Under the pieces are notes generated by a model, which saw nothing but the letters and a program-made list of their open reading frames with translations, searched no databases and was not told the origin of the DNA. DNA of 64,000 nt from Paracoccus cavernae (lineage in GTDB: Bacteria > Pseudomonadota > Alphaproteobacteria > Rhodobacterales > Rhodobacteraceae), in contig JAUFRC010000001.1 in assembly GCA_030410095.1 (NCBI GenBank), positions 1,810,501 through 1,874,500 of the forward strand. The letters are read 5' to 3'. Shown in pieces: positions 1 through 8,057 of the stretch. The stretch's first letter is position 1. Every line of letters begins with the position of its first letter. The position numbers and the translations under genes were made by a program.

Positions 1-119
1 CGCGGAATGAGCGGCCTGCCGACCCGCGCGTATCCCACATGGCCGCACTCGCATTCGAAGCGGTAGCGATAAGGGAGCGCCTGGGCCGCGTCCGCAGCTG
101 ATCGGCTCACCAGCGCCAT
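1..119 (-). CDS. Small zinc-ribbon-like protein, C-terminus off the window
   Basis: Reading leftwards from an ATG at 119 gives an open frame that runs off the window edge after 39 codons. The visible part contains the motif FECECGHVGY, with a Cys-x-Cys pair like half of a zinc ribbon. Its ATG overlaps the end of the neighbouring minus-strand gene (stop at 107-109), a coupling typical of co-transcribed genes. The neighbour is also a short Cys-pair protein. No family is recognised and the function is unknown; only the 5' part is seen. Confidence 0.5.
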   Translation of the reverse strand, partial: MALVSRSAADAAQALPYRYRFECECGHVGYARVGRPLIP

Positions 120-394
120 AGCGGAGGTCCGGCCTTCGAAAGCGGGCTCAGCGGATTGGCCGTGCGCCGAATATCATCGATCACTGTCTGGGGGATGGTC
201 ATCACAACCTCGCCGCGCGCGCAGCAGTCCTTGCACCGCAAGGCAAACTGCAGGTCGCGGATGCGCATGTTTGGCGTCGCGACCGTCCGAAGCCGGAAGT
301 CGCCCTGATAGACATAGGTCTTGCCGCAGCCGGTGCAGTGAATCTGCAACGCCACTCCCTCAGCTATCAAATCTCGAATCGTTATGCCCGCCAT
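107..394 (-). CDS. Hypothetical zinc-ribbon protein (two CxxC pairs)
   Basis: The protein is about 95 residues from the ATG at 394; the frame stays open to 430, so a longer start is possible. It carries two Cys pairs, CTGC (in CTGCGKTYVYQ) and CKDC, spaced as in a treble-clef or zinc-ribbon fold, separated by a basic segment. The C-terminal third is charged and proline-rich. It is followed within an overlap by another Cys-pair gene, so the two likely form a small operon. Zinc binding is inferred from the Cys spacing; a nucleic-acid-binding role is possible but unproven. Confidence 0.55.
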   Translation of the reverse strand: MAGITIRDLIAEGVALQIHCTGCGKTYVYQGDFRLRTVATPNMRIRDLQFALRCKDCCARGEVVMTIPQTVIDDIRRTANPLSPLSKAGPPLWRW

Positions 395-603
395 GGCATG
401 AACATATCGGGAACGATCTTGACGATCCACAGCTAGCTATGCGGACGAAGCTGCCGGTGTGCTTCGCTCGATGCTGCTCTCGTCGGTATCTGGATGCCTC
501 GCTCCATCATCGACGAACCTGATCGGATGCTTTCCGACTTGACCCATACACTTATAGTACCAAGAACATAACCTTCGAGGCAAGCAGTGGAGTTTTGAAC
601 AGC

Positions 604-1368
604 ATGCGAGACAATCGATATGGGGCGCTCTCATCCTGGGTCTATAATCTCGACAAGCCAGTTGGGCGGTCCTTTGGAGATCTGGAATATTATCGGGATC
701 GTCTCGCAGCCTGTCATGGCCCCATCCTGGAACCCGCAGTTGGCAATGGACGAATTTTTGTGCCCCTGCTGCAAGAGGGCTTTCAGATCGAAGGTTTCGA
801 TGCCTCTGAGGAGATGCTGAATTACTGCCGCGATGCTTGCCAGAAGCGGAATCTTTCAGCGGATTTGACCCTGCAGACCTTTGAGGAGTTCTCCTACGGC
901 AAAAGCTTCGCCGCGATCATAGTTCCGGCAGGCTCATTTCAGCTCATCACCGATGAAGTTGCCGCAGCCGCCGTATTGAAGCGCTTTTATGATCACCTGG
1001 CCCCCGAGGGGCGATTGATCATCGACCTCGACCCGATTGGCGGCATCCTTGCCCCTCCCGGTCCTATTCGAAGCTGGACCACCGAAGGTGGCGACCTGCT
1101 GACTTTGACCGACAATCGGGTCCAGACCAACCACCTCGCGCAGACGACGCTTTCTCACAGTCGCTACGACCTTTGGCGCAATGGGGCGCTGATAGAGACC
1201 GAATTGGAATTGTTCAAACTGCGCTGGTGGGGTGTGCATGAGTTCCGGTTGGCCTTGCGGGACGCTGGCTTTGCGGATGTACAGGTTTCTGGCAATTATC
1301 AGCATGGACGGGCTCCGCAGCCCGAAGACGAGATTTTTACTTTCGAAGCAAAGCGAGTGACTGCTTAG
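604..1368 (+). CDS. Class I SAM-dependent methyltransferase
   Basis: The protein has about 254 residues. A glycine-rich SAM-binding motif I (ILEPAVGNGRIF) lies near residue 40, followed by an acidic motif II (EGFDASEEML) and a post-I region with PEGRLIIDLDP, the usual order in class I Rossmann-fold methyltransferases. ATG at 604 was preferred to the in-frame TTG at 595 because no clear ribosome site favours the latter. The substrate cannot be inferred. The gene stands alone, facing away from the AT-rich DprA/PRTase pair, and its base composition is less GC-rich than the core genes to the right, consistent with accessory DNA. Confidence 0.75.
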   Translation: MRDNRYGALSSWVYNLDKPVGRSFGDLEYYRDRLAACHGPILEPAVGNGRIFVPLLQEGFQIEGFDASEEMLNYCRDACQKRNLSADLTLQTFEEFSYGKSFAAIIVPAGSFQLITDEVAAAAVLKRFYDHLAPEGRLIIDLDPIGGILAPPGPIRSWTTEGGDLLTLTDNRVQTNHLAQTTLSHSRYDLWRNGALIETELELFKLRWWGVHEFRLALRDAGFADVQVSGNYQHGRAPQPEDEIFTFEAKRVTA

Positions 1369-1757
1369 GGCTCGAAGTGACTATGAGGACCACCAACTGC
1401 TAAGCGGGACATTGCTGCCGTTTGCGAGTGCAGAACGGCAGAAAGCTAGGAATCCACAAGATCGGCCCAATCGGAGGGAAGCAGTCTGACGGCGGTGCGG
1501 CAATCCAAGGCTCACAGAATACAGGAGAGGATGTTCGTCCCCGACCCAGAAAGGTCGTCGCATGGTTCGTCACGAAGGGCAGAGAACCCAATATTCGTAG
1601 CGCAAGCGTATACAACCTCGAACACGCTGCAAGCGGACACTCAATCATTAATGCCGATTGTCACTTAACAACCTAGCTCTGAATGGACGAAACTTGCAGT
1701 TTTCGTTGTTTCACGATCGCACGTTAGGCATGAACCTGAACTAGCTGGCGGGATTCT
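1369..1757. other. Gene-poor stretch
   Basis: These 389 bases lie between the 3' end of the methyltransferase gene and the convergent 3' end of the HAD-PRTase gene. Short open frames exist, but none has a recognisable domain, good start signal or credible composition. No clear terminator hairpin was seen. Confidence 0.5.
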
Positions 1758-3022
1758 TTATGCCAGACCTTCGGGCCAATCCCAATTGATGTATTTAGTG
1801 TAAGCCTCCGCAATTTCGGTGTCTGCATTAGGATTTATCACATTTCCAGAATTGGAGTAAATCTTCTCCTTGACACTTGTGGGTATGTATTTATGGAATG
1901 GCTTCTTGATCGCAGGGGTGGTGCCGCAAAGAGCGCGGTAATCGTTTCGCCCCGGAGTTTTTAGCCATGACAAAAGTATCACTTTAGCTCCAGCTGCTTC
2001 GAAAAAGGCGCGCGAGGCCTCTAGGGAATACCCTTCAGTGCAGATATCATCTACAACGAGGACCGTCTTACCTTTGATATTTGGTTTATTCACATACCGT
2101 CGCTGCTGAGGTCCGGGCTTCGTTGGTGTTGGGTTCAATCTTATGGTCGAAAGCTGATTTTCAGACGACGGAGAGCCGCCGGTAGTCCTGAGGGTTTGCG
2201 ATTTCGCAGCATCTGTATGCCGATCTATAAAATCGAAAATGTACTGAGCGCGCAGGGAGCCGGACACGACTGCAACTGCATTCATCAGCTTGGTCTTTTG
2301 CGATGTTGTTTTGTGGCCCGGGTATGGCGCCACATATTTAATTTCAGATCCGATGCCTGAAAGATGAATTCGGGCGGCCATCAGCAGCCCCCAAAACCTC
2401 ATGTTTCCCAAATCTTGCTTTACAGCCTGCTTTGCGTCTGTCGAGTAAATCGCCCCTTCTGGATATGCGCGTGAGTATTCCGCAAATGGGGCAATTGAGT
2501 AAACTCGCAGGTTCCCATCCTCGATACCCCAAAACCAATCTTTGGGAGTGAGACAGCAACAATCTACAAAGCTTGCGATTGCTCTTGGAGAGTCAAACTC
2601 GAAGCCATAGGGTGAGTTGTTACCGTGCCACTTTGCATTTAAGAGGGAAAGCCGCCGTTGGAAGCGGCTATTACGTCTTCTTGCGTATTTCCGACATAAA
2701 AAACTTCACAAGCATTCCAGCCCTGCGCCTCAAGTACAGCGCGCATTGCGCTACCGCGCTGCTTGTAATCGATATCCCTACCGCCTTGGTAGTATGGTAG
2801 CTTTTGCCCTACAAATTCAGATAGATAATCCTGGTATGGCTTTCTCTCTCCGCCTTTGATGTTAACAATCCACGGATTGTTTGAGATCAAAACCGGTTGT
2901 ATTCCTTTTGAAAGTAAGAATTTGAGTAACTTGACTGTCTCCAGGAAAAGATCACGGTCGATTGATCCTTTGTGAGCGAGAACATCGCTAAGGGAGAATA
3001 TTATTCCTTTGAGGCTATGCAC
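1758..3022 (-). CDS. HAD-phosphoribosyltransferase protein (ShosT-like toxin), one frame break
   Basis: I read this as one protein of about 420 residues broken by one frame change near 2640. The N-terminal about 125 residues are a HAD-like domain: motif II is VLISNNP and motif IV is VGNTQED, with homology continuing across the break (NGGFP then LNAKWHG). Motif I reads IIFSLSDVL, lacking both aspartates of the canonical DxD, so phosphatase activity is doubtful. The C-terminal half is a type I phosphoribosyltransferase fold with the PRPP loop VLVVDDICTEGYS. The start is GTG at 3022, with AAGG about 8 bases upstream. It lies 13 bases downstream of a DprA-like gene. A PRTase toxin paired with a DprA-family antitoxin is the ShosTA architecture; the assignment is inference from architecture. 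Confidence 0.7.
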
Positions 3023-3035
3023 GTCGCACCTTTGA

Positions 3036-3977
3036 TCAAAATAGAGTTTTCTGAGCAGGCTCGGAGGAGAGGCTATCTCGAATGAACTTAAGAAATTCGT
3101 TATGAGCTTGGGGTAGTGTTATTCTGATCGAATTATGCAGAAGATTTGAAGGTATCCAATCCTGAAGTGGCTGCATAGGAGTTCGAGCGTAGACAATTGG
3201 CCTGTTGATCTCTGATGCGAATTTTACAGTGTGAGCCGTGCCACTTTTGATACCCCACTCAATTGGGAACACGACATGCCCGAGAGCGGCCTGAATCCTG
3301 TTTCGGCGAACAAAGCTACGTGCGCTGAAAGAGTCTTTGGGCAGGTATTCAGTTACGATACAGCCACCACCTTCGATAATCTCCTCTCTCAAGGCTTCAG
3401 AGCCTTTGGGGTAATTCAGAAGAATACCGGTTCCTAGAACTGCAATGGTCGGCAAGCCAGCGGCCAAACTCGCCCTATGCACTATCTGGTCGATACCCTC
3501 CGCCAGTCCGCTCACAGTAACGACATTTAAGTCTTTCAAACAGTACCCGAAATAGGTGGCTAGCCACTTGCCATCAGCCGTGACTTTTCGAGATCCAATT
3601 GCTGCTACAGCGCTGCTTTGGAGGGCATCGACACACCCTTCAACAAACAACCAATGAGGCGGGTCTTGTAAGTCGGACAAGCGTTTTGGGTATAGGTTAT
3701 CATTCCGAAAAATAAGATTGATGCCGCGCTGTTCGAAATACTCGAGCTTACGTCGCCCTGCTCTGAGCGCTTCGTCGCGAGCAGACTCAGTGCTAAGAAC
3801 TTCCAAAATTCTGGAGAATTTGGATCTCAGAGTGTCTTCACTGGACAGCCTTTGCCTTTCTTGAGGATTAAAGAAAGACGAAAACTGTACACGTTCTGCA
3901 CAAACTTTCTTAAGAGTTTCAAAGCCCACACCACGTAAGTCGCATAAAGCTAAAAATGAGACGTGCTCTTGGTTCAT
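3036..3977 (-). CDS. DprA/Smf-family protein (ShosA-like antitoxin)
   Basis: An unbroken frame of 313 residues. It begins with a helix-hairpin-helix-like segment (LCDLRGVGFETLKK), followed by the DprA Rossmann-like domain: GSRKVTADGKWLA, VTVSGLAEGID, IAVLGTGI, and RRNRIQAALGHVVFPIEWGIKSGT. These match the DprA pattern of GSR, SGLA-GID, AVLG and RNRI. Classical DprA loads RecA on single-stranded DNA, but this copy has no C-terminal winged-helix domain and sits directly upstream of a HAD-PRTase gene in AT-rich DNA. A role as antitoxin/partner in a ShosTA-type module is therefore more likely than housekeeping transformation. ATG at 3977 has an AGGA about 11 bases upstream. Confidence 0.8.
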   Translation of the reverse strand: MNQEHVSFLALCDLRGVGFETLKKVCAERVQFSSFFNPQERQRLSSEDTLRSKFSRILEVLSTESARDEALRAGRRKLEYFEQRGINLIFRNDNLYPKRLSDLQDPPHWLFVEGCVDALQSSAVAAIGSRKVTADGKWLATYFGYCLKDLNVVTVSGLAEGIDQIVHRASLAAGLPTIAVLGTGILLNYPKGSEALREEIIEGGGCIVTEYLPKDSFSARSFVRRNRIQAALGHVVFPIEWGIKSGTAHTVKFASEINRPIVYARTPMQPLQDWIPSNLLHNSIRITLPQAHNEFLKFIRDSLSSEPAQKTLF

Positions 3978-4539
3978 ATGTCATTTTTCCTGCTGCACGG
4001 GGCGGTCAAATTTTCTTGCGTCAAATGCTACAAACACCAGTAAAAATAGTGAACCCCTTTGAAGAAAGGGCGAAGGGGCTAAGGGTAGACGAATTTGGCC
4101 GGGTGGATGTTCTGTTGGGGGGCGACGGTTAACCATGGGGAGGATTACTTCAGCCGCGGAGGTTCGGATCGACGGCGTGCTGGCAGAGTTCTGGCCAAGC
4201 CGTACGACGAGGGAACTAGCCGCGTGGGCACAGTCTTGGCCAGAGTGGATGATCGGAGCCGTCCTCGGGGGTAGGCGCCTTTCAGTCGGATTGTTACTTA
4301 AGATCCCCCCACGTCCCACCTGAGCACGTGGAGGTTTTGAATGCCTCGTCCACGACCTCGGCCATCCGACGGGCAATATTCTGCGCCACGTGCCGAAAGC
4401 CCGCCTCCGAAATTGAGGCCAAGTAGCACCTCTTGGGGTCGACTGGCGGCTATGGGCCGCAACTTCCCGCTGCACCTGCGAAGTACTTCGGCAAGCTGGA
4501 GTTTGGTCCAATGACCGCTATGGGCTCAAAGCGACTGCG
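3978..4539. other. Intergenic stretch upstream of the dprA-like gene
   Basis: This region of about 560 bases should hold the minus-strand promoter of the DprA/PRTase operon. Frames on both strands are open for up to about 175 codons, but their translations are low-complexity, rich in Arg/Pro and match nothing I recognise. It also marks the change from AT-richer sequence (left) to GC-rich sequence (right), so it may contain an element boundary. Confidence 0.4.
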
Positions 4540-5152
4540 CTATACGGTCCGTAGCGCCCCGTCCCGCAGAGGCCGCTGCAAGACCTTCGCCTGATCCCAT
4601 GGCAAACTGAGCCATGCCGCCCATTCGTCCGGTTCGGTCAGGATCACCGGCATCGCCTTGGAATGAATGGCGCCGACCTCCGCATTCGGCGGGCAGGTCA
4701 GGAAGCCGAACAAGTCATCGGTCGTCTCGCCGTCCTTGACCTTGCGCACCGAGGTCCAGCCCTGCGTCTGGATTCCGCGAAGAACATCGGCCGCCCATCG
4801 ACCGGTGCGAACCAGACAGGCTTGTGATCGGCCCCCGGCTCCGAGAAGCGGACCACCGGCACGAGACAGCGATGGTCCGGTCCGAGCCAACGCCGCCAAT
4901 GCGGGGAGTTGGTGTTGCGGATATTGGTCACCCCGGATCGCGGGCAGTTTTGAGGTATATCGGCGGCGTCGGCATGCCCCAACGGGCGCGCGCAACCGCC
5001 AACCCATCGCCGTCATGCCGGATGATCGGTGCGGTGCGGTCGGGATAGACATCCTCCGGCCACGGCTCGTTGCCGGTCAGATCGCGCAGCGGCTCGCGAA
5101 AGAGCTGCGCGACGAGATCGGCGGATTTCGCGGTCTGGTAAAGGTTGCACAT
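4540..5152 (-). CDS. SOS response-associated peptidase (SRAP/YedK-HMCES family), two frame breaks
   Basis: Translation starts with MCNLY; Cys2 is the residue that forms the DNA-protein crosslink with abasic sites in this family. Later motifs are VTNIRNTNSPHWRRW, RCLVPVVRFSEP (active-site Glu region) and AIHSKAMPVIL (His), in the usual order; the assembled length is about 204 residues against about 220 for YedK. The frame breaks near 4927 (a run of four G where five restores the frame) and near 4783 (GCGGAATC, one base short). The role would be shielding abasic sites in single-stranded DNA. It sits between the DprA-like pair and the phage lysis genes, so it may travel with the element. Confidence 0.8.
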
Positions 5153-5207
5153 GAAACCAGGCTAGCGCGTCGAGACGATCGCTCCAGCGGTGCAGCCCCA
5201 GCCAGCC

Positions 5208-5591
5208 TCAGCCTCGCCTTGCGCTCAACTCCTTCAACGCGGCCTCAAGCTTCTGGATGCCTCCTGCACCCTGCGCCACCTCCCGCAGCTTCGCCTGCGC
5301 CAGATTGCCCAGCACTTCGGTGCCCGCATCTAGCCCGATCACCGCATCGGGCACGCTGATCTGAACATGCTTGAGGATCTCGCTCACCGCCGCCTGCCCG
5401 CCGAGGCCGCGCTCGAGCGCCAGCCGCGCGCCGTTTAGCAGCGCCGAATGCAACGCCTCGCGGTGGCGGGCTTCGATGTCGATGCCCCATTTACTGCGCG
5501 CGGCATTGGCGGCCCAGCCAATCAGCGAGGCCAGCAGGATCCCGATGATTTCCAGAAGATGCGGCAGCAGCGCCGCCTTGATGATGTCCAT
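5208..5591 (-). CDS. Putative phage holin (LLH-like)
   Basis: From ATG at 5591 the protein has about 127 residues. One hydrophobic segment near the N-terminus (LLEIIGILLASLIGW) is followed by an amphipathic, Ala-rich helical body. This layout resembles holins of the LLH type, which form membrane lesions that release the endolysin. The ATG follows the stop of the endolysin gene by 2 bases, so the pair is a coupled lysis cassette. Assignment rests on topology and position. Confidence 0.55.
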   Translation of the reverse strand: MDIIKAALLPHLLEIIGILLASLIGWAANAARSKWGIDIEARHREALHSALLNGARLALERGLGGQAAVSEILKHVQISVPDAVIGLDAGTEVLGNLAQAKLREVAQGAGGIQKLEAALKELSARRG

Positions 5592-5593
5592 GA

Positions 5594-6315
5594 TCACTGT
5601 CCCTTGTTGAGTGCTGCCCAAGTCTGCGGCCCGACGATCCCGTCAGGCTTCAGCTGCTCGAGCTTTTGAAAGATCCTCACCGCGGCATCGGTGCGCTCGC
5701 CGAAATCGCTGTCGACCTTGCCGAGGGCATGTCCCTGCCCCGTCAGCCGCTCTTGCAGGTGACGGACGGCCTCGCCCTTGGACCCGCGCCGCAAAACCGG
5801 CGTGAAGGCGGCTGCCTCGATCGCGGGCTGGCCCATGGCCGCGAGGATCCGCGCGCGGAGCTTGTCGCCCACCGCGACCGGATCGCCGGGGGCGTCCATG
5901 CCGGGCAACCAGCTGATGTCCCATTTCCCGTTCTGCCGAATCCCGAGCGTCGTCTGAACCTCGGCATGGCTCAGCACCGTGCGCCGCGTCACAGGGATGC
6001 GGTATTTTTGGCAGAGATCGGCAACAAGGGTCACCAGCACATCGAGCTGCAGCTCGGTGATCGGGAAGCGGCCGGCACGGAACGGGCGCTCATTGGCATC
6101 CCCCATGGCATCGAGCGCGACGCCAATGCGGTTGCTGTTGGCATTCAGGGTATGGGCGGCATAGGCTCCCGCCCTAAGCGGCGGGATCTGCGCTTCGGGT
6201 GCATGCTTCCCGGGGTGATGGTCCCGTCGCGGCCGATCAGGAAGTTGTAGCTGTCCGCCTCATGCGGCGTCACACCGTCGGCACCCGCCGTCCAGTGCAG
6301 GATGATTCCGTCCAT
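5594..6315 (-). CDS. Phage endolysin: N-acetylmuramoyl-L-alanine amidase with peptidoglycan-binding domain
   Basis: From ATG at 6315 (ribosome site GGAGA) the N-terminus reads MDGIILHWTAG, with the first zinc-ligand His of amidase_2 enzymes, followed by SYNFLIGRDGTI. The middle part carries a second conserved segment (RTVLSHAEVQ). The C-terminal about 65 residues form a PG_binding_1 repeat (LRRGSKGEAVRHLQERL, DGIVGPQTWAAL). One frame break near 6210, after ITPG, joins two frames; restoring one base gives a continuous protein of about 240 residues. It cleaves the peptidoglycan amide bond for lysis and is directly followed by the holin gene. Confidence 0.8.
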
Positions 6316-6331
6316 GATGTCTCCGGTTATG

Positions 6332-6352
6332 AAAAAGCCGCCCAAAGGCGGC
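6332..6352 (-). terminator. Rho-independent terminator before the endolysin gene
   Basis: On the minus strand GCCGCC-TTTG-GGCGGC (6352-6337) is followed by TTTTT. The ATG of the endolysin gene lies only about 16 bases downstream of the T-run, so the lysis cassette starts almost immediately after a stop for upstream transcripts. Confidence 0.65.
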
Positions 6353-6960
6353 GTGTCGTGTTAGGATCCGTTCAGGCTCTCGCGATGGCTTAACAGAATC
6401 GCTTGATCGAGCCGCCGGCCCCGGAATGGTGACCAATGCCCAGATCCGGGGCCGGCTTAGGTTCCCCGGAAATAGCTCGTCCATTTGCCGGGAGTTGTGA
6501 TAAAGTTAGTATGACTGGCCTCTCCTGGGAGTTTGGCCGTGTCACGGCCCTCACCCCCACGGCGTGGGGTGAGGGCCGACTAGGTCTCAAGAGAGTACTG
6601 AAGTCAGCGCGGCGAAAAAATGCGATCGAAGCGTTTGCCTGCGCCCAGAGAATGAAGTTCCATTAGTACTCTCTGTAGATATCAAAAGCCCCTGCAATAG
6701 CGGGAGGATGTGTTATGTTCGATTTGGCTTGCGTCTCTCTCGGGAAATTCCGCAAGCCTCGGCCCCCATCCCTTTGCAGTTTGGGGGCCGACCCTCTTGA
6801 CTTGGGTATCGGCGGAGATATGAATCCGTTGCCTCGCGTGCAGCTGAGCGAGGATGGGGCCGGAATTTTCGCAACCATGTTGCAGTGTCTCAGCCGGCCC
6901 CATTTTTTCCAGAATGGGCCGATTCCTCTCTTCTCGGCCGCGCAGATCCGATGTTTACGA
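6353..6960. other. Gene-free stretch with a strong inverted repeat
   Basis: About 600 bases with no convincing gene. The frame open from 6715 on the plus strand continues into the small gene that starts at 6961, but its first 80 codons look non-coding. The main structure is the inverted repeat at 6546-6577. Confidence 0.45.
6546..6577. repeat. Inverted repeat / hairpin
   Basis: The arms GGCCCTCACCCC and GGGGTGAGGGCC are perfect complements (12 bp); beyond a one-base C bulge the inner AC/GT pairs extend the stem. There is no T-run on either side, so it is not a typical intrinsic terminator. It could be a phage regulatory hairpin. Confidence 0.6.
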
Positions 6961-7158
6961 ATGCACACCTCACATGATCAGACGACCTTCACCCTTGCCG
7001 GCAAGGCTTGGTCGGGCACCTACCCACTTCACGAGCTTCCTAAATGGCTGGCCTTCTATCGCCACCAGAAGGAAAGGTTTCCAAAATCGGGGAGTGCGTA
7101 TGATTCCGCCATCACCGTGCTCGAGGAGCTGGCCGCGAAGCTCGGAATCGAAACCTGA
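6961..7158 (+). CDS. Small hypothetical protein
   Basis: A 65-residue product from ATG at 6961: the N-terminus is polar (MHTSHDQTTFTLAG), then YPLHELPKWLAFYRHQ, and a C-terminal helix (SAITVLEELAAKLG). Composition looks coding, but no ribosome site is obvious and no family is recognised. It is on the plus strand, opposite to the flanking phage lysis and tail genes, as phage cargo genes often are. Confidence 0.4.
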   Translation: MHTSHDQTTFTLAGKAWSGTYPLHELPKWLAFYRHQKERFPKSGSAYDSAITVLEELAAKLGIET

Positions 7159-7234
7159 CGCGGTCCCCGTGACGTTCACAGGGCGGAGTGATATCCTTTT
7201 TGAGCTCGCGAGTCCTTGGAAACTCCCGCGAGCA

Positions 7235-7271
7235 GATCGGCCCCAGTTCTTCGCGGTTTTCGGGGCCGATC
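7235..7271. repeat. Inverted repeat at the end of a small membrane-protein gene
   Basis: GATCGGCCCC and GGGGCCGATC form a perfect 10-bp stem with a 17-base loop. It overlaps the stop codon of the minus-strand gene ending at 7270 and could act as its terminator or stabilise the mRNA end, though no T-run follows. Confidence 0.5.
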
Positions 7272-7533
7272 ACCTCGGCGGGCTGGTCTTATCGTTCCAG
7301 TGAATTTGATGCCCGCGCCCGAGCAGCAGTTTGATATCCCGCTGCACCTCCCGAAGCAGGTCATGCGTTTCCCGACGGCTGTCCTTGGCATCGCGGCGAT
7401 CTTCATCCATCTGGATCTCCAACCGAGCGATTTCTTTGGCGTTTGCGTTTACGCGAGCCTCCAATCGAACGAGCCACGCAACAAAGCTGACGCCGCCGAT
7501 GATCATGGCCCAAAATTCGCGGATTTCCGTCAT
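7270..7533 (-). CDS. Small phage membrane protein with coiled coil (possible second holin or spanin-like)
   Basis: The product has 87 residues. A single membrane segment (FWAMIIGGVSFVAWLV) at residues 7-22 is followed by a heptad-patterned charged helix (RVNANAKEIARLEIQMDED) predicted to coil. GGAGGGGC lies just upstream of the ATG at 7533. Such one-TM coiled-coil proteins are common in phage lysis regions as holins or regulators. Family not assigned. Confidence 0.6.
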   Translation of the reverse strand: MTEIREFWAMIIGGVSFVAWLVRLEARVNANAKEIARLEIQMDEDRRDAKDSRRETHDLLREVQRDIKLLLGRGHQIHWNDKTSPPR

Positions 7534-7810
7534 TGCCCCTCCTAGGCGTCCTGTTTTCGGTATTGCAGCCAGCGGTTGTTTCGCTATTCGTCACCGCGCT
7601 CTCCCCGAGCTGGCTGGCGCGGTTTGAATTCGAACGGTGAGCACAGCAGCCATTCCTGCGTAGGGGCAACTCCTCGCTTTAGAGTGTCGCCCCTGCGCAG
7701 GAAAAATGGCCTGAAAAGAGCTTCTTGTTTTCCGTCGAAGGCAGGCTAGACTGCAGCCTTGCCGCTCTCTCTGGCGAGGGGCGGCAGGATCGCACCTGAC
7801 CTTGTGATCT
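7534..7810. other. Gene-free stretch with a long hairpin (candidate structured RNA)
   Basis: No gene is seen. The notable structure is at 7650-7709: CCTGCGTAGGGGC pairs with GCCCCTGCGCAGG (12 of 13 positions), flanked by CCATT/AATGG that extend the stem, around a loop of about 21 bases. It has no terminal T-run, so it may be a structured leader or small RNA rather than a terminator. Confidence 0.4.
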
Positions 7811-7855
7811 AAAAATCCGCGGGAGGCGTTGTTTGGTAGGCGCGTCCTCCCGCGG
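7811..7855 (-). terminator. Rho-independent terminator ending the tail operon
   Basis: On the minus strand CCGCGGGAGG and CCTCCCGCGG form a perfect 10-bp stem followed by ATTTTT. It lies about 35 bases downstream of the stop of the last tail-fibre-region gene (7890). Confidence 0.8.
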
Positions 7856-7889
7856 TACTTTCCATCAAAGCGGGAGCACTTTCGCGGGG

Positions 7890-8057
7890 CTACTCTGTCC
7901 GATCGGGCGGGACAAAGCGCGTGCCGTCATAGGCCCACCCGATCCCGACCGCGTTCATGGGCCCGATCACGGCCCATCCGTCCGGTGCGACGTAATCATC
8001 GGCCTCAACTGTCACCTGTGCGACGAGGCCGTCTTTGATGCGCGCAGCATAAGTCAT
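7890..8057 (-). CDS. Small phage protein after the tail fibre gene
   Basis: A 55-residue protein from ATG at 8057 overlapping the fibre-gene stop as ATGA. It starts MTYAARIKDGLVAQV and contains DGWAVIGP and GIGWAYDGTRF; this pattern of a short beta-rich protein with Trp-containing turns is frequent behind phage fibre genes, where such proteins are accessory tail components. Function unknown. The coupling and a downstream terminator support it as the last gene of the operon. Confidence 0.7.
   Translation of the reverse strand: MTYAARIKDGLVAQVTVEADDYVAPDGWAVIGPMNAVGIGWAYDGTRFVPPDRTE

Noticed and set aside
1422..1676. Small plus-strand frame after the methyltransferase gene
   Set aside because: No start signal, composition unlike neighbours, no similarity to anything I know.
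3981..4511. Open minus-strand frame of about 176 codons upstream of dprA
   Set aside because: Arg/Pro/Ser-rich translation, no motifs, no ribosome site; treated as intergenic.
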